From: Cherax quadricarinatus
Taxonomy: Eukaryota; Arthropoda; Malacostraca; Decapoda; Parastacidae
Assembly (NCBI RefSeq): GCF_038502225.1
Contig: NC_091298.1
Span: 44,824,478-44,888,477, forward strand
Length of the DNA: 64,000 nucleotides
Direction of reading: 5' to 3'
The position numbers and the translations under genes were made by a program. Below, piece after piece: positions 47,931-60,009 of this stretch (positions are counted from its first letter, which is position 1; each line of letters begins with the position of its first letter). The notes below the pieces were generated by a model. It searched no databases and had not been told where the DNA came from. It saw nothing but the letters and a program-made list of their open reading frames with translations.

Positions 47931-48316
47931 ATACAGTTGGATCAGGTTTCCTACTTTATAGTTCTTTTTCATCATGTCATCTGACTGCAGATCAATAATT
48001 TCCACTTGAAACTTCGGAGTGTTACAACATTGCAGTAAAATGCATTTTAAAACAACTGCATTTCATGTGTTTTTCCATCAAGATCAGAAAATTGTTTCTA
48101 AAATTGTTTTTTTTTGCATGTATAATACAATATAATTTTTATTCCTTTGCAGTTTTACATTGAGATTCTGTGAACCTTGTAGTTACAATAATGAGTTGGA
48201 GTGAAGAGCCATTATCATACCATGGCATTATGGGTACACTAAATTAATGGCTCACACACTATTTAATACTAGAGAAATTTATCATAGTTTAAGTTGTATA
48301 TCTGTTTTCATTTAAA

Positions 48317-50930
48317 GAAGACAGTAAGTTAACTCAAGTTACAGTAAGTTAACTCAAGTTACAGTAAGTTAACTTAAGTTACAGTAAGTTAACTCAAGTT
48401 ACAGTAAGGTAACTCAAGTTACAGTAAGTTAACTCAAGTTACAGTAAGTTAACTCAAGTTACAGTAAGTTAACTCAAGTTACAGTAAGTTAACTCAAGTT
48501 ACAGTAAGTTAACTCAAGTTACAGTAAGTTAACTCAAGTTACAGTAAGTTAACTCAAGTTACAGTAAGTTAACTCAAGTTACAGTAAGTTAACTCAAGTT
48601 ACAGTAAGTTAACTCAAGTTACAGTAAGTTAACTCAAGTTACAGTAAGGTAACTCAAGTTACAGTAAGTTAACTCAAGTTACAGTAAGTTAACTCAAGTT
48701 ACAGTAAGTTAACTCAAGTTACAGAAAGTTAACTCAAGTTACAGTAAGTTAGCTCAAGTTACAGTAAGTTAACTCAAGTTACAGTAAGTTAACTCAAGTT
48801 ACAGTAAGTTAACTCAAGTTACAGTAACTTAACTCAAGTTACAGTAAGTTAGCTCAAGTTACAGTAAGTTAACTCAAGTTACAGTAAGTTAACTCAAGTT
48901 ACAGTAAGTTAACTCAAGTTACAGTAAGTTAGCTCAAGTTACAGTAAGTTAACTCAAGTTACAGTAAGTTAACTCAAGTTACAGTAAGTTAACTCAAGTT
49001 ACAGTAAGTTAGCTCAAGTTACAGTAAGTTAACTCAAGTTACAGTAAGTTAACTCAAGTTACAGTAAGTTAACTCAAGTTACAGTAAGTTAGCTCAAGTT
49101 ACAGTAAGTTAACTCAAGCTACAGTAAGTTAACTCAAGTTACAGTAAGTTAACTCAAGTTACAGTAAGTTAACTCAAATTACAGTAAGTTAACTCAAGTT
49201 ACAGTAAGTTAACTCAAGTTACAGTAAGTTAACTCAAGTTACAGTAAGTTAACTCAAATTACAGTAAGTTAACTCAAGTTACAGTAAGTTAACTCAAGTT
49301 ACAGTAAGTTAACTCAAGTTTCAGTAAGTTAACTCAAGTTACAGTAAGTTAACTCAAGTTACAGTAAGTTAACTCAAGTTACAGTAAGTTAACTCAAGTT
49401 ACAGTAAGTTAACTCAAGTTACAGTAAGTTAACTCAAGTTACAGTAAGTTAACTCAAGTTACAGTAAGTTAACTCAAGTTACAGTAAGTTAACTCAAGTT
49501 ACAGTAAGTTAACTCAAGTTGCAGTAAGTTAACTCAAATTACAGTAAGTTAACTCAAGTTACAGTAAGTTAACTCAAGTTACAGTAAGTTAACTCAAGTT
49601 ACAGTAAGTTAACTCAAATTACAGTAAGTTAACTCAAGTTACAGTAAGTTAACTCAAGTTACAGTAAGTTAACTCAAGTTACAGTAAGTTAACTCAAGTT
49701 ACAGTAAGTTAACTCAAGTTACAGTAAGTTAACTCAAGTTACAGTAAGTTAACTCAAGTTACAGTAAGTTAACTCAGGTTACAGTAAGTTAACTCAAGTT
49801 ACAGTAAGTTAACTCAAGTTACAGTAAGTTAACTCAAGTTACAGTAAGTTAACTCAAGTTACAGTAAGTTAACTCAAGTTACAGTAAGTTAACTCAAGTT
49901 ACAGTAAGTTAACTCAAGTTACAGTAAGTTAACTCAAGTTACAGAAAGTTAACTCAAGTTACAGTAAGTTAACTCAAGTTACAGTAAGTTAACTCAAGTT
50001 ACAGTAAGTTAACTCAAATTACAGTAAGTTAACTCAAGTTACAGTAAGTTAACTCAAGTTACAGTAAGTTAACTCAAGTTACAGTAAGTTAACTCAAATT
50101 ACAGTAAGTTAACTCAAGTTACAGTAAGTTAACTCAAGTTACAGTAAGTTAACTCAAGTTACAGTAAGTTAACTCAAGTTACAGTAAGTTAACTTAAGTT
50201 ACAGTAAGTTAACTCAAGTTACAGTAAGTTAACTCAAGTTACAGTAAGTTAACTCAAGTTACAGTAAGTTAACTCAAGTTACAGTAAGTTAACTCAAGTT
50301 ACAGTAAGTTAACTCAAGTTACAGTAAGTTAACTCAAGTTACAGTAAGTTAACTCAAGTTGCAGTAAGTTAACTCAAGTTACAGTAAGTTAACTCAAGTT
50401 ACAGTAAGTTAACTCAAATTACAGTAAGTTAACTCAAGTTACAGTAAGTTAACTCAAGTTACAGTAAGTTAACTCAAGTTACAGTAAGTTAACTCAAGTT
50501 ACAGTAAGTTAACTCAAGTTACAGTAAGTTAACTCAAGTTACAGTAAGTTAACTCAAGTTACAGTAAGTTAACTCAAGTTACAGTAAGTTAACTCAAGTT
50601 ACAGTAAGTTAACTCAAGTTACAGTAAGTTAACTCAAGTTACAGTAAGTTAACTCAAGTTACAGTAAGTTAACTCAAGTTACAGTAAGTTAACTCAAGTT
50701 ACAGTAAGTTAACTCAAGTTACAGTAAGTTAACTCAAGTTACAGTAAGTTAACTCAAGTTACAGTAAGTTAACTCAAGTTACAGTAAGTTAACTCATGTT
50801 ACAGTAAGTTAACTCAAGTTACAGTAAGTTAACTCAAGTTACAGTAAGTTAACTCAAGTTACAGTAAGTTAACTCAAGCTACAGTAAGTTAACTCAAGTT
50901 ACAGTTAACTCAAGTTAACTCAAGTTACAA
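48317..50930. repeat. 20-bp satellite array
   Basis: About 130 copies of acagtaagttaactcaagtt, with remarkably few changes. Each unit carries the palindrome GTTAAC. Marker variants are themselves periodic: agctcaagtt units at about 48851, 48931, 49011 and 49091 are 80 bp apart, and caaatt units come in pairs 80 bp apart (49174/49254, 49534/49614, 50014/50094). The array was therefore partly built from a four-unit block. All frames contain TAA, so nothing is coding. Confidence 0.97.
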
Positions 50931-51021
50931 TTTGAAGGTATTTTGTAAGTTGTGTATATCAGTGGTGAATATTTAAGTCAAGTCATTAACTTAATGAATT
51001 ACGAAGGAAATTCTCCTTCAC

Positions 51022-51098
51022 TTTCTTCATGAAATTTTTCACATGGAAAATGAACCTGTCCTTTAATTTTTCACATGGAAAATGAACCTGTCCTTCAG
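51022..51098. repeat. 32-bp direct duplication
   Basis: The phrase tttttcacatggaaaatgaa plus cctgtcctt occurs twice in direct succession. Confidence 0.85.
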
Positions 51099-51164
51099 AT
51101 AACATCAAGTTTGCCCAGAATGCCTTGACAAACGTGAATAATGACAAATTAGATTTGTGTCACC

Positions 51165-51500
51165 TTACAACTTGTCACATCTGAAAAAATGCCAGTTTGC
51201 AGAGCCAATCAACGTTTGATAAAAGTGGTTCGGGTCGATTCTTCTCTGTGAGAAATGAGTAAATTTCCTTTCTGAGCTGAAAAAACCGTGACAGAACCTT
51301 TCCACAACTAAGCCATTGAACTGCTGTATAATAAGGCAAGTCAACGAACTCAGAATCAGTTTCAGAAAATCACGAATATAGCGATGATAAAGCCCTTGAA
51401 AAAGAATGAAATTCGCTGACCAAACAACAGGTTTCAGAACGCAAGTCATATCCACATATTTTGCGCACAATCTTGCTGATAGATAATGCAATGCAAAAAC
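51165..51500 (-). pseudogene. hAT-transposase-derived fragment, GTF2IRD2/SCAND3-like
   Basis: A 108-residue minus-strand frame containing MTCVLKPVVWSANFILFQGL, HRYIRDFLKLI and LVVERFCHGFFSSERKFTHF. In hAT-derived proteins of the GTF2IRD2/SCAND3 type the equivalent stretch reads roughly V-x-K-x-V-V-x-x-x-N-F-I, then L-N-H-R-x-F, then a W-L-S-x-G-x-V-L-x-R-F-F-E-L-R motif. The order and spacing agree but the W-L-S core is lost. The call comes from remembered pattern only, and the fragment is too short to be functional. Confidence 0.4.
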
Positions 51501-51943
51501 ATGAGCTTTGAGAATCCACCATTCACAAAAGCTTTTGTAATTTGTCCATTGTTACGAAACCAGAAAAGAGACAATTGGAGAAGTTGCTGATTGAGCACTT
51601 GGGTGCTGCTGCCAGACATCAGTACCCAGTGTGACGTAATCGCACTTTATGACGAGGCTGGTGAACCAACCTCATTTAATTTGTTGACCACAGCTAACTG
51701 AGTCTGTCGGTCTCAGAATTATCTGATGGCCTCATTCAGTGTAATAACATAACAACATAAGAAAGAAGGAACACTGCAACAGGCCTACTGACCCATGCGG
51801 AGCAGGTCCATGTCCCCCCCCCCGGGATTAGCCCAATGACCCTCCCACCCCGGATTAGCCCAATGACCCACCCAGTCTGGTCACCGCCACTCAAGGATGG
51901 AGCACGGCACCAGACCCAGCAGCACAAGCTAGTCAGCTTCAAC

Positions 51944-53437
51944 TCACACCCACCCACACCCACTCATGCATTTATCTAACCTATTTTTAAAACTACACAA
52001 CGTTTTAGCCTCAATAACTGTACTCGGGAGTTTGTTACACTCATCCACAACCCTATTACCAAACCAGTACTTTCCTATATACTTCCTGAATCTGAATTTT
52101 TCCAACTTGAAACCATTGCTGCGAGTCCTGTCTTGGCTGGAAATTTTCAGCACGCTATTTACATCCCATTTATTTATTCCAGTTTTCCATTTATACACCT
52201 CGATCATATCCCCCCTAATTCTACGCCCTTCGAGAGAGTGCAGATTCGGGGCCTTCAGTCTATCCTCATAGGGAAGATTTCTGATACATGGGATCATCTT
52301 TGTCATCCTCCTCTGTACGTTTTCCAGAGCATTTATATCCATTCTGTAATACGGTGACCAGAACTGAGCAACATAGTCTAAATGAGGCCTAACCAAAGAC
52401 ATATAGAGTTGAAGAACAACCTGAGAACTTCTATTATTTATACTTCTAGATACGAAGCCAAGAATTCTGTTAGCTTTATTGCGAACACTAATGCACTGTC
52501 TTGGTTTTAGATTACTGCTAACCAGAACTCCTAAATCCTTTTTGAAATCAGTAGTATTAAGATCTACATTATTTAGTTTATATGTGGCATGGTTATTTAA
52601 CTGTCCAACATTTAGAACTTTGTATTTGTCAATATTAAACTGCATCTGCCACTTCTCCGACCACTGCATCAGTCTATTCAAATCATCCTGGAGTGCTCTA
52701 GTGTCCTCATTAGAATGAATTGGACGGTCTATTTTGGTGTCATCAGCAAATTTGCTTATGTCGCCATTTATTCCCTCATCTATGTCGTTTATGTAAATTG
52801 TGAACAACAATGGGCCCAACACTGACCCCTGAGGAACACTGCTTGTGACGTGCCCCCATTCTGATTTCTCCCCATTTATGCAAACTCTCTGCTGTCTATT
52901 TGTCAGCCATGCCTCTACCCAGGAAAAAATTTCTCCCCCTATTCCGTGTGCCCTAAGTTTCCTCAATAGCCTCTGGAGTGGAACTCTATCAAGAGCCTTA
53001 CTGAAGTCCATATACACAAAATCATATTCATTACCATGATCTACCTCCTCAAACACCTTAGAGAAAAATGTTAGTAAATTCGTAAGACAGGAACGCCCCT
53101 TTGTAAAACCGTGTTGAGATTCATTAATCAGTCTGTGCCTGTCAAGTTGCCTACGAATTGCGTCGGAAATTATTGATTTCATAAATTTTCCCACTATGGA
53201 GGTAAGGCTTATTGGTCTATAGTTCGAAGCCAAGGACATGTCACCTGCCTTGTAAATAGGTATTACATTTGCCATTTTCCACTTATCAGACACTATGCCA
53301 GTTTGTAGAGATGTGTTAAAAAAATTAGCCAAAGGTATGCTAAGTTCCTCTTTACATTCCTTTAACACCCTTGCCAACAGTTCATCAGGGCCTGGGGATT
53401 TGTTAGGTTTTAGTTTCTCTATTTGTCTGAGGACCAT
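51944..53437 (-). pseudogene. LINE family B ORF2: reverse transcriptase and C-terminal domain
   Basis: 497 residues with all RT blocks: LKPNKSPGPDELLARVLKEC, ASNYRPISLTSIVGKFMKSI, ESQHGFTKGRSCLTNLLTFF, YMDFSKALDRVPLQRLLRKL, SSVPQGSVLGPLLFTIYIND and KFADDTKIDR (catalytic FADD intact). The CR1-type C-terminus follows (LEGRRIRGDMIEVYKWKTGI, RKYIGKYWFGNRVVDECNKL) and ends near MSGCGWV. The usual KAFD is KALD here. It was open from upstream before a frameshift near 53530, so the ATG at 53437 is not a natural start. Confidence 0.88.
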
Positions 53438-53490
53438 GTCACTAGTTACTACAATCGTACATAGTTTATTATCCTGTTCTACATAATCTA

Positions 53491-54153
53491 TTATTTCAGG
53501 AATATTGCTAGTATTTTCCTGGGTGAAAACTGAGAGGTACTGAGAATTTCACACATATCCTTATCACTGTCAGTGATCTGACCAGAGTTACTCTTAAGTG
53601 GGCCTATCTTGTCCCTAATCTTATTTCTGTATACCTGAAAGAACCCTTTTGGGTTAGTCTTTGAACCCCTTGCGACCTTAGCCTCATAATCCCTTTTTGC
53701 TTTTCTTATTCCTTTCTTTATTTCTCTCTTTAATTGATTATATTGATTCCTTAACTGCCCATCCCCTCTTTTGATACGCCTATATATGCCTCTCTTTTGA
53801 CCAATGAGATGTTTTAATCTATTGTTCATCCATTTGGAATCATTTTTGTTAGATCTAATTTCCCTACTCGGAACAAAAGTTGTCTGGGCAGCTAGAACTA
53901 TACTCTGAAAAATGTCATATTGGTAACCAAGATCACCTACCTGACCCATAGTCAGGACATCCCAATTTAGCCCACCCAGGTGATTTTTCAGTCCCATGAA
54001 GTCCGCCAAGCGAGAATCTGGGACAGAGATTTGATTGCAGTTATCTGGGTAATTCCATGATATATTGAAACTAAGTGATTTGTGATCACTTTCCCCAAGC
54101 TCATAATTAACCTCAAGATTATTAATTAGTGAATCTTTGTTGACAAGAACCAA
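53491..54153 (-). pseudogene. LINE family B ORF2: endonuclease end and linker
   Basis: 220 residues. GESDHKSLSFNI carries the SDH motif that ends the endonuclease domain. After it comes the basic linker with DSKWMNNRLKHLIGQKRGIY and PKGFFQVYRNKIRDKIGPLK. Frameshifts near 54165 and 53530 separate it from the rest of the same ORF. Confidence 0.82.
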
Positions 54154-54237
54154 GTCAAGCAGATTGTTTCTTCAAGTTGGTTCCGTCACAACCTGTTCTA
54201 AAAAGCAATCCTGAACAGTATTAAGAAAGTCACTAGA

Positions 54238-54882
54238 CTAAAGATTTCCTGTCATATTGTTCCAATCAATTTGTCTAAAGCTAAAATCTTCCATTATTAC
54301 AACATTTTCATATCTAGATGCCTTATGAATGTCGTCCCATAACAGCTTACTGCACTCCATATCAAGGTTTGGGGGCCTATAAATCACACCCAAAATTAAT
54401 TTGTCACGTCCCTCGAGAAACTGTAGCCAAACTGATTCTGTGTTCGATGTTTCTAACCTTATATCATGTCTAAGACAGCAGTTTAAATTTATTCTGACAT
54501 ACATCACCACTCCACCACTCTTCCTGTTGACCCTATCAGTGTGGAATAGTTTATAACCCTGTATGTTGCATTCAGAAGGCATTTATCTATCTTTCAGGTT
54601 GAACCAGGTCTCTGTTATACCAATAATATCTATATTTCCTACACTTGCAAGTAATCTTAGCTCATCTATCTTATTTCTTAGACTCCTGCTATTTGTATAG
54701 TAAACCTTTAGGGAGCTAGTCACTCGTTGCCCTCTACTATCTCTCTTTGTTTGTTGATCAATTGATTTGCCATTACTAGCAACTTTATTTTGAATATTGT
54801 CTTTTAAACATATCCCTAAGGTATCCTGGTAATAACTGCTGTTTTTAACCCTAATGCTGCAGCCTGATTGTGTCCCACACAC
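54238..54882 (-). pseudogene. LINE family B ORF2: endonuclease N-terminal part
   Basis: Reads SLKVYYTNSRSLRNKIDELR, then IDIIGITETWFNLKDR with the catalytic glutamate of TETW. An in-frame TAA at 54583 follows, then directly MPSECNIQGYKLFHTDRVNR, GGVVMYVRI, LILGVIYRPPN and EDFSFRQIDWNN. The last is a damaged GDFN motif, with G and N replaced. A stop at 54238 ends it. Confidence 0.82.
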
Positions 54883-54950
54883 CCATACCTCTTTAATCTA
54901 TCAGTTTAAATTCCTAGACAAGTCATCAATTACCCTCTCAATTGAATTGG

Positions 54951-55743
54951 CTAATGCAACCACTCCATCCCAAGAGAGATGAAGGGATGAGCCCTTGCAT
55001 ACATATCATGTTTGTCAAAGTATAGGTCCAAGTTATCAATGAATGGGATTGCAAGTTCCTTGCAGTACCTGTCTAGCCAGCAATTTATACCAATTGCCCT
55101 AGACATCCATTCATTGCCCACTCCCTTTCTAGGCAAGATACTACATATGACTGGGATCCCTCCCTTAGACTTTACTTCTATGGCTGACCTGTACTTATCC
55201 AGCAGCTCCTCTCTCCTGCCCTTCCCAGTGTTATTACCCCCAGCACTAAGACAGATAATGGGCTTGTTCCCATTACCTGCCATAATATTACCCAAACTGC
55301 TGACTATGTCACCAACACCAGCTCCAGGAAGGCACACTTTCTGTCTGACCTTTCTCTGTTACAAAATGCAAGGTCCATATATCTTACCTGAGAATCGCCT
55401 ACTATTAAAATATTTTTACCTTCATTAGCAGGGGAATCAGTGGTACGTTCAACCTCACTAACCACTGAAGTACACTCGTCTTGGAGAACAGATAATCGAT
55501 TTCCTACCTTCACATCTTCTCTATTAACTCTCCTCATCTTCTTCCTGAACTGTGAACCACTTGCCACTTAAAGCAGCTGCCACTGTCACTGCTGGTGACC
55601 ATTTCCTCCTTACCAGCTAAATCTTTCTCACACTCGCTCCCAAACTCATCTATGCGAAGCTTCAGCCTCCTATTTTCCTCCTGAAGAAGTAGAATCTCCT
55701 TCAACACTTGAACCTGAGATTCTAAAACACTACAACAAGCCAT
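54951..55743 (-). pseudogene. LINE family B ORF1: coiled coil plus SGNH esterase
   Basis: Starts MACCSVLESQVQVLKEILLL followed by QEENRRLKLRI, a short coiled coil (55743-55534). After a frame change it carries ILIVGDSQVRYMD, esterase block I with the catalytic serine. After another change come LPGAGVGDIVSSLGNIM (block II glycine) and CLSAGGNNTGKGR (block III asparagine), then FDKHDMYAR. A last frameshift near 54990 takes block V (HLSWDGVVALAN, with the catalytic histidine) out of frame. The parts are all visible but spread over several frames, so the protein is dead. Confidence 0.82.
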
Positions 55744-55800
55744 GGTGCTTGGTAACAGCCCACACTAACTCCCAAGAGCTTAGTGTGTTCTGCACAGCTC

Positions 55801-56240
55801 ACTGAAAGTGAAGACCTGATACACAGTGTAAGTTTAGCACGGCTTCACAGCATGACTTTGCTGGTAACGTCTCTTGCTGACAACGAAAGTTTCCTGCTGG
55901 GAACATGGACTTAGTTTCCTGATGGCAGCGACTGGACTTAGCTGGACTTAGTCGGCTGGCCCCCCACGACGGTGTTAGTGACGGACACTGTAAATTGTCT
56001 TGTGGACACAATGTGTAATAACGCGGAGAAAAGGGTGCCTTGTGGACACGGTAGCGAAAGTGTGTAGATTTACACGGAGACAAGGGTGTGGAGATGTACA
56101 CGGAGACAAGGGTGTGGAGATGTACACGGAGACAAGGGTGTCGTGTGGACACATTTGAGATGGTGTGTTATAACGCAGAGACAAGGGTGTCGTGACACTG
56201 AGAGAAAGGTGTCGTGTGTAACTGAGTGTTACAATGGTGT
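55801..56240 (-). other. Region upstream of LINE family B, possible 5' UTR
   Basis: GC-richer than its surroundings. Contains three direct copies of a 26-bp phrase (gtgtggagatgtacacggag plus acaagg) at 56068-56147, and related acaagggtgtcgtg phrases further on. It may be the 5' UTR of the element, as CR1 leaders can carry tandem repeats. I cannot fix its boundary. Confidence 0.4.
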
Positions 56241-56484
56241 CATGTCATAGTGGTGACACGGATAGTCTTGTTTGTGATATTCTAGTAAAATATGTAGTGT
56301 CAGTAACGGATTGTCTAGTTTGTGATATTTTGCTTTGTAATTTGATAATTCTGGTTGTGAGAATTGGAACCAAAGAATACACTTGTATATTGTCTTTTAT
56401 AATGCTCTTAGTTTATAATTTACTAGAAAAGATTAAAAATGTGTGTATTTTGGTACTCCCGGAAAAATATTCTTATTACAGTTT

Positions 56485-56680
56485 GGATGATGGGCTAAGA
56501 ATAATATCGTAATTAACAGGCTAGTTGAAGCTTTAATAATATCGTAATTAACAGGCTAGTTGAAGCTTTAATAATATCGTAATTAACAGGCTAGTTGAAG
56601 CTTTAATAATATCGTAATTAACAGGCTAGTTGAAGCTTTAATAATATCGTAATTAACAGGCTAGTTGAAGCTTTAATCAT
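56485..56680. repeat. 35-bp minisatellite
   Basis: Five copies of a 35-bp unit (aataatatcgtaattaacag plus gctagttgaagcttt), almost identical to each other. Confidence 0.95.
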
Positions 56681-57036
56681 CCAGATTGTAATATTGTAAT
56701 ATCCATCCAATTCTTTCCTCACCCCAGACATGTTCTTTCCTGCAGGTTATATTCTAATGCAGTTTATTGCAGTTCTTTGAAGATGTCTTCTCCGGTTCCT
56801 GTACTCACCTATTTGTGGTTGCAGGGGTCGAGTCTTAGCTCCTGGCCCCGCCTCTTCACTGGTTGCTACTGGGTCCTCTCTCTCCCTGCTCCATGAGCTT
56901 TATCAAATCTCGTGTTAAAACTATGTGTGGTTCCCGCCTCCACTACGTCACTTACTAGGCTGTTCCACTTCCTGACAACTCTATGACTGAAGAAATACTT
57001 CCTAACATCCCTTTGACTCATATGGGTCTTCAACTT

Positions 57037-57960
57037 CTAATTGTGACCCCTTGTTTCTGAGTCCCATCTCTGGAACATCCTATCTTTGTCCACCTCATCT
57101 ATTCTGTACAGTATTTTATATGTCGTTATCATGTCTCTCCTGACCCGCCTGTCCTCCAGTGTCGTCAGACCGATTTCCCTTAACCTTTCTTCATAGGACA
57201 TTCCCCTTAGCACTGGAACTAACCTTGTTGCAAACCTTTGCACTTTCTCTAATTTCTTGACATGCTTGATCAAGTGCGGGTTCCAAACAGGTACTGCATA
57301 CTCCAGTATGGGCCTGACGTACACGGTGTACAGTGTCTTGAACGATTCCTTACTAAGGTATTGGAACGCTGTTCTCAGGTTTGCCAGGCGCCCATATGCT
57401 GCAGCAGTTATCTGGTTTATGTGTGCTTCCGGAGACGTGCTCGGTGTTATGGTCACCCCAAAATCTTTCTCCTTGAGCGAAGTTTGCAGTCTTTGACCCC
57501 CTAGCCTATACTCCGTCTGCTGTCTTCTGTGCCCTTCCCCGATCTTCATGACTTTGCATTTGGCAGGGTTAAATTCGAGAAGCCAGTTCCTGGACAAGGT
57601 GTCTGCTCTGTCTAGGTCTCTTTGAAGTCTTGCCTGATCCTCATCTGATTTAATTCTCCTCATTAACTTCACATCATCTGCAAACAGGGACACTTCTGAG
57701 TCTAACCTTTCCATTATGTCATTCACATATACCAAAAATAGCACTGGTCCTAGGACCGACCTCTGTTTGACTCCGCTCGTCACAGATGCCCACTGCGATA
57801 CCTCATCACGTACCACGACTCGTTGTTGCCTCCCTGTCAGGTATTCTCGGATCCATTGCAGTGCCCTTCCTGTTATATGAGCCTGATCCTCTAGTTTCTG
57901 CACTAATCTCTTGTGAGGAACTGTCAAAGGCCTTCTTGCAGTCCAAGAAGATGCAATCAA
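57037..57960 (-). pseudogene. LINE family A ORF2: RT palm, thumb and C-terminal domain
   Basis: 307 residues: HKRLVQKLEDQAHITGRALQ, SEVSLFADDVKLMRRIKSDE (box intact), RNWLLEFNPAKCKVMKIGEG, KEKDFGVTITPSTSPEAHIN, SFKTLYTVYVRPILEYAVPV and YEERLREIGLTTLEDRR. The PQG motif reads VKQRSVLGP and is damaged. It ends at a stop within TRGHN, whereas the family normally continues to the RKYFFSH motif, which is visible downstream in another frame. Confidence 0.85.
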
Positions 57961-58664
57961 CCCACCCCTCTCTCTCGTGTCTTACTTCTGTTACTTTATC
58001 ATAAAACTCCAGGTTTGTGACACAGGATTTGCCTTCCATGAAATGTGCTGGCTGGCATTTATACTCTTGTTCCATTCCAGGTGCTCCACCACTCTCCTCC
58101 TGATAATCTTCTCCATAATTTTGCATACTACACGTCAGTGACACAGGTCTATAGTTTAGTGCCTCTTTTTTGTCTCTTTTTTTAAAAATGGGAACTACAT
58201 TTGCCATCTTCAGTACCTCAGGTAGTGTCCCAGTTTCAAGGAATGTGTTGAAGATTGTGGTAAGTGGAACACACAGCATATCTGCTCCCTCTCTAAGGAC
58301 CCACGGGGAGATGTCCGGTCACATTGCCTTTGAGTTATCAAGGTACCTTAGCAGCTTCTTCACCTCCTCCACAGTTGTATGTGTTATCCAACACTTGTTG
58401 GTATATTCCTTGCTGGTGTCCCCCTCTGTTCTGACCACTCAGAGGCCTTCCTGTCTCCACTGTAAATAATTCCTCAAATCTCATGTTGAGCTCCTCACAT
58501 ACCTCTTGATCGTTTCTTGTGAGTTCCCCACCTTCTTTCCTCAGCCTGATCACCTGTTCTTTGACTGTTGTCTTCCTCCTAATGTGGCTATACAGCAGTT
58601 TTGGGTCAGAATTGACTTTTGATGCTTTGTAGTTTTCGTACTCTCGCTGGGCCTCCCTCCTCAT
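57806..58664 (-). pseudogene. LINE family A ORF2: linker and RT fingers (two broken frames)
   Basis: 58338-58664 carries KASKVNSDPKLLYSHIRRKT and EVCEELNMRFEELFTVETGR. 57806-58279 carries LCVPLTTIFNTFLETGTLPE, NVVPIFKKRDKKEALNYRPV and EGWVDCIFLDCKKAFD. Short indels separate the pieces, and the second leaves the frame just after KKAFD. Confidence 0.75.
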
Positions 58665-58748
58665 CTGTGCATACTCGTTTCTGGCTCTTTGACTAATCTC
58701 CTTATTTTCCTGGGTCCTTTGCCTCCTGTACCTTTTCCATTCTCTGGT

Positions 58749-59348
58749 TCACTTAGTTTTTACCTCCCTACACCTTTGGGTAAACCAAAGGCTCGCTTTG
58801 GACTTCCCATTATTTCTGTTGCCCTTGGGAACAAACCTTTCCTGTGCCTTCTTGTATTTTGTTGGCACATATTCCATCATCTCGTTCATTGACTTTCCTA
58901 CCAGTTCTCTGTCCCACTGAACCTCTTGAAGAAAGTTCCTCATACCTGTGTGATCCCACCTTTTATAGTTTGGCTTTACCCATTCAATTCCTGTTACCCT
59001 CTCCACTTGTAACTCTACTATATATTCAAAACTCAGAACCACATGATCGTTAGCTCCAAGGGGCCTCTCGTAAGTGATGTCCTCAATGTCTGAACTGTTC
59101 AGGGTGAACACAAGGTCCAGTCTTGCTGGCTCATCCTCCCCCCTCTCTCTCGCAGTGTCCCTGACATGTTGATGCATGAGGTTTTCCAGTACCACATCCA
59201 TCATCTTGGCTCTCCATGTTTCAGGACCCCGATGTGGCTCCAGGTTTTCCCAGTCGATCTCCCTGTGGTTGAAATTGCCCATTACCAGTAACTTTGCTCT
59301 GCTCGAGTGAGCTCTTCTTGCCAACTCAGCCAGTGTGTCCACCATCAC
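58749..59348 (-). pseudogene. LINE family A ORF2: endonuclease C-terminal part
   Basis: 199 residues: KLLVMGNFNHREIDWENLEP (GDFN changed to GNFN), RLDLVFTLNSSDIEDITYER, GANDHVVLSFEYIVELQVER (SDH changed to NDH) and KNRNNGKSKA-like basic linker sequence ending before the RT. The catalytic N-terminal part lies at about 59350-59740 in other frames. Confidence 0.8.
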
Positions 59349-60009
59349 TCTGTTGTTTTCTTCGTACTCCTCTCTTGGTCTCCTCTAGTTCTGTGGTGGG
59401 TTATACATCACTCCAATGACTACTTTATGTTCTCCAGACTGAATTGTACCTACTATGTAGACCCCTTCTCCAATCACGTCCATGCCTTCCATTTCCTCAA
59501 ATCCCCACCGTTTTTTTTTATGAGCAGTGCAACCCCTCATCCCCTTCTACTCCTTTTATCTTTCCTCAGGAACTGATATCTCGGTGGGAAGATTGCGTCT
59601 GTTATTGTCTCAGCGAGTTTCGTTTCTGTGACTGCTATGATGTCTGGGGATTTCTCACTGATTCCTTCGTGCTACTCCTCATATTTATTCGTTATTCCGT
59701 CCGCGTTTGTGTACCAAACCTTCAGCTTCTTTTCTATTACTGTGGTCCTGGGAGAATATTGGGATTGGGGGAGTGGGAGCCCCGGTGGGAGCCTATGGGA
59801 GGCTGTGGTGTGGGTGGGGTTTGTGATGAGGGGGTGGGGTCAGAATGCCCATAGGGGGCAGCTGTAGGGGTGAGGTTTGTGATGTGGGGGTTGGTGGCAG
59901 AGAGAACAGTGTGTGAGCTTTGGTTGGAGTCCTTCTGTGGGAGTTTCTGCAGGGTGTGTTTGCCCTTCCTCCTGTGTCTGGGTCCTGCTCATCTTCATCA
60001 TTGCCTCTC

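Larger units (their letters stand above)
51738..55800 (-). mobile_element. CR1-like LINE family B, nearly complete copy
   Basis: About 4 kb, read on the minus strand. ORF1 (coiled coil plus SGNH-type esterase) is followed by ORF2 (endonuclease plus reverse transcriptase). The 3' end reads gtgttccttctttcttatgt with a short TTATGTTG-type 8-bp tail, as CR1 elements have. An esterase in ORF1 is a known trait of CR1 elements. ORF1 has three frame breaks; ORF2 has two in-frame stops (54583, 54238) and two frameshifts (about 54165 and 53530). The RT half is open over 497 codons. Confidence 0.88.

Noticed and set aside
47820..48005. Functional tRNA genes at 47.65 and 47.82 kb
   Set aside because: The B box and T-arm-like stem are clear, but no full cloverleaf with matching acceptor stem was found. 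The attached body sequence fits a SINE.
48150..48215. Possible next IR exon after the strong acceptor-like tttattcctttgcag near 48152
   Set aside because: In the required phase the frame runs only about 16 codons (NFTLRFCEPCSYNNELE) to a stop, with no convincing IR similarity. Left out, but worth checking against transcripts.
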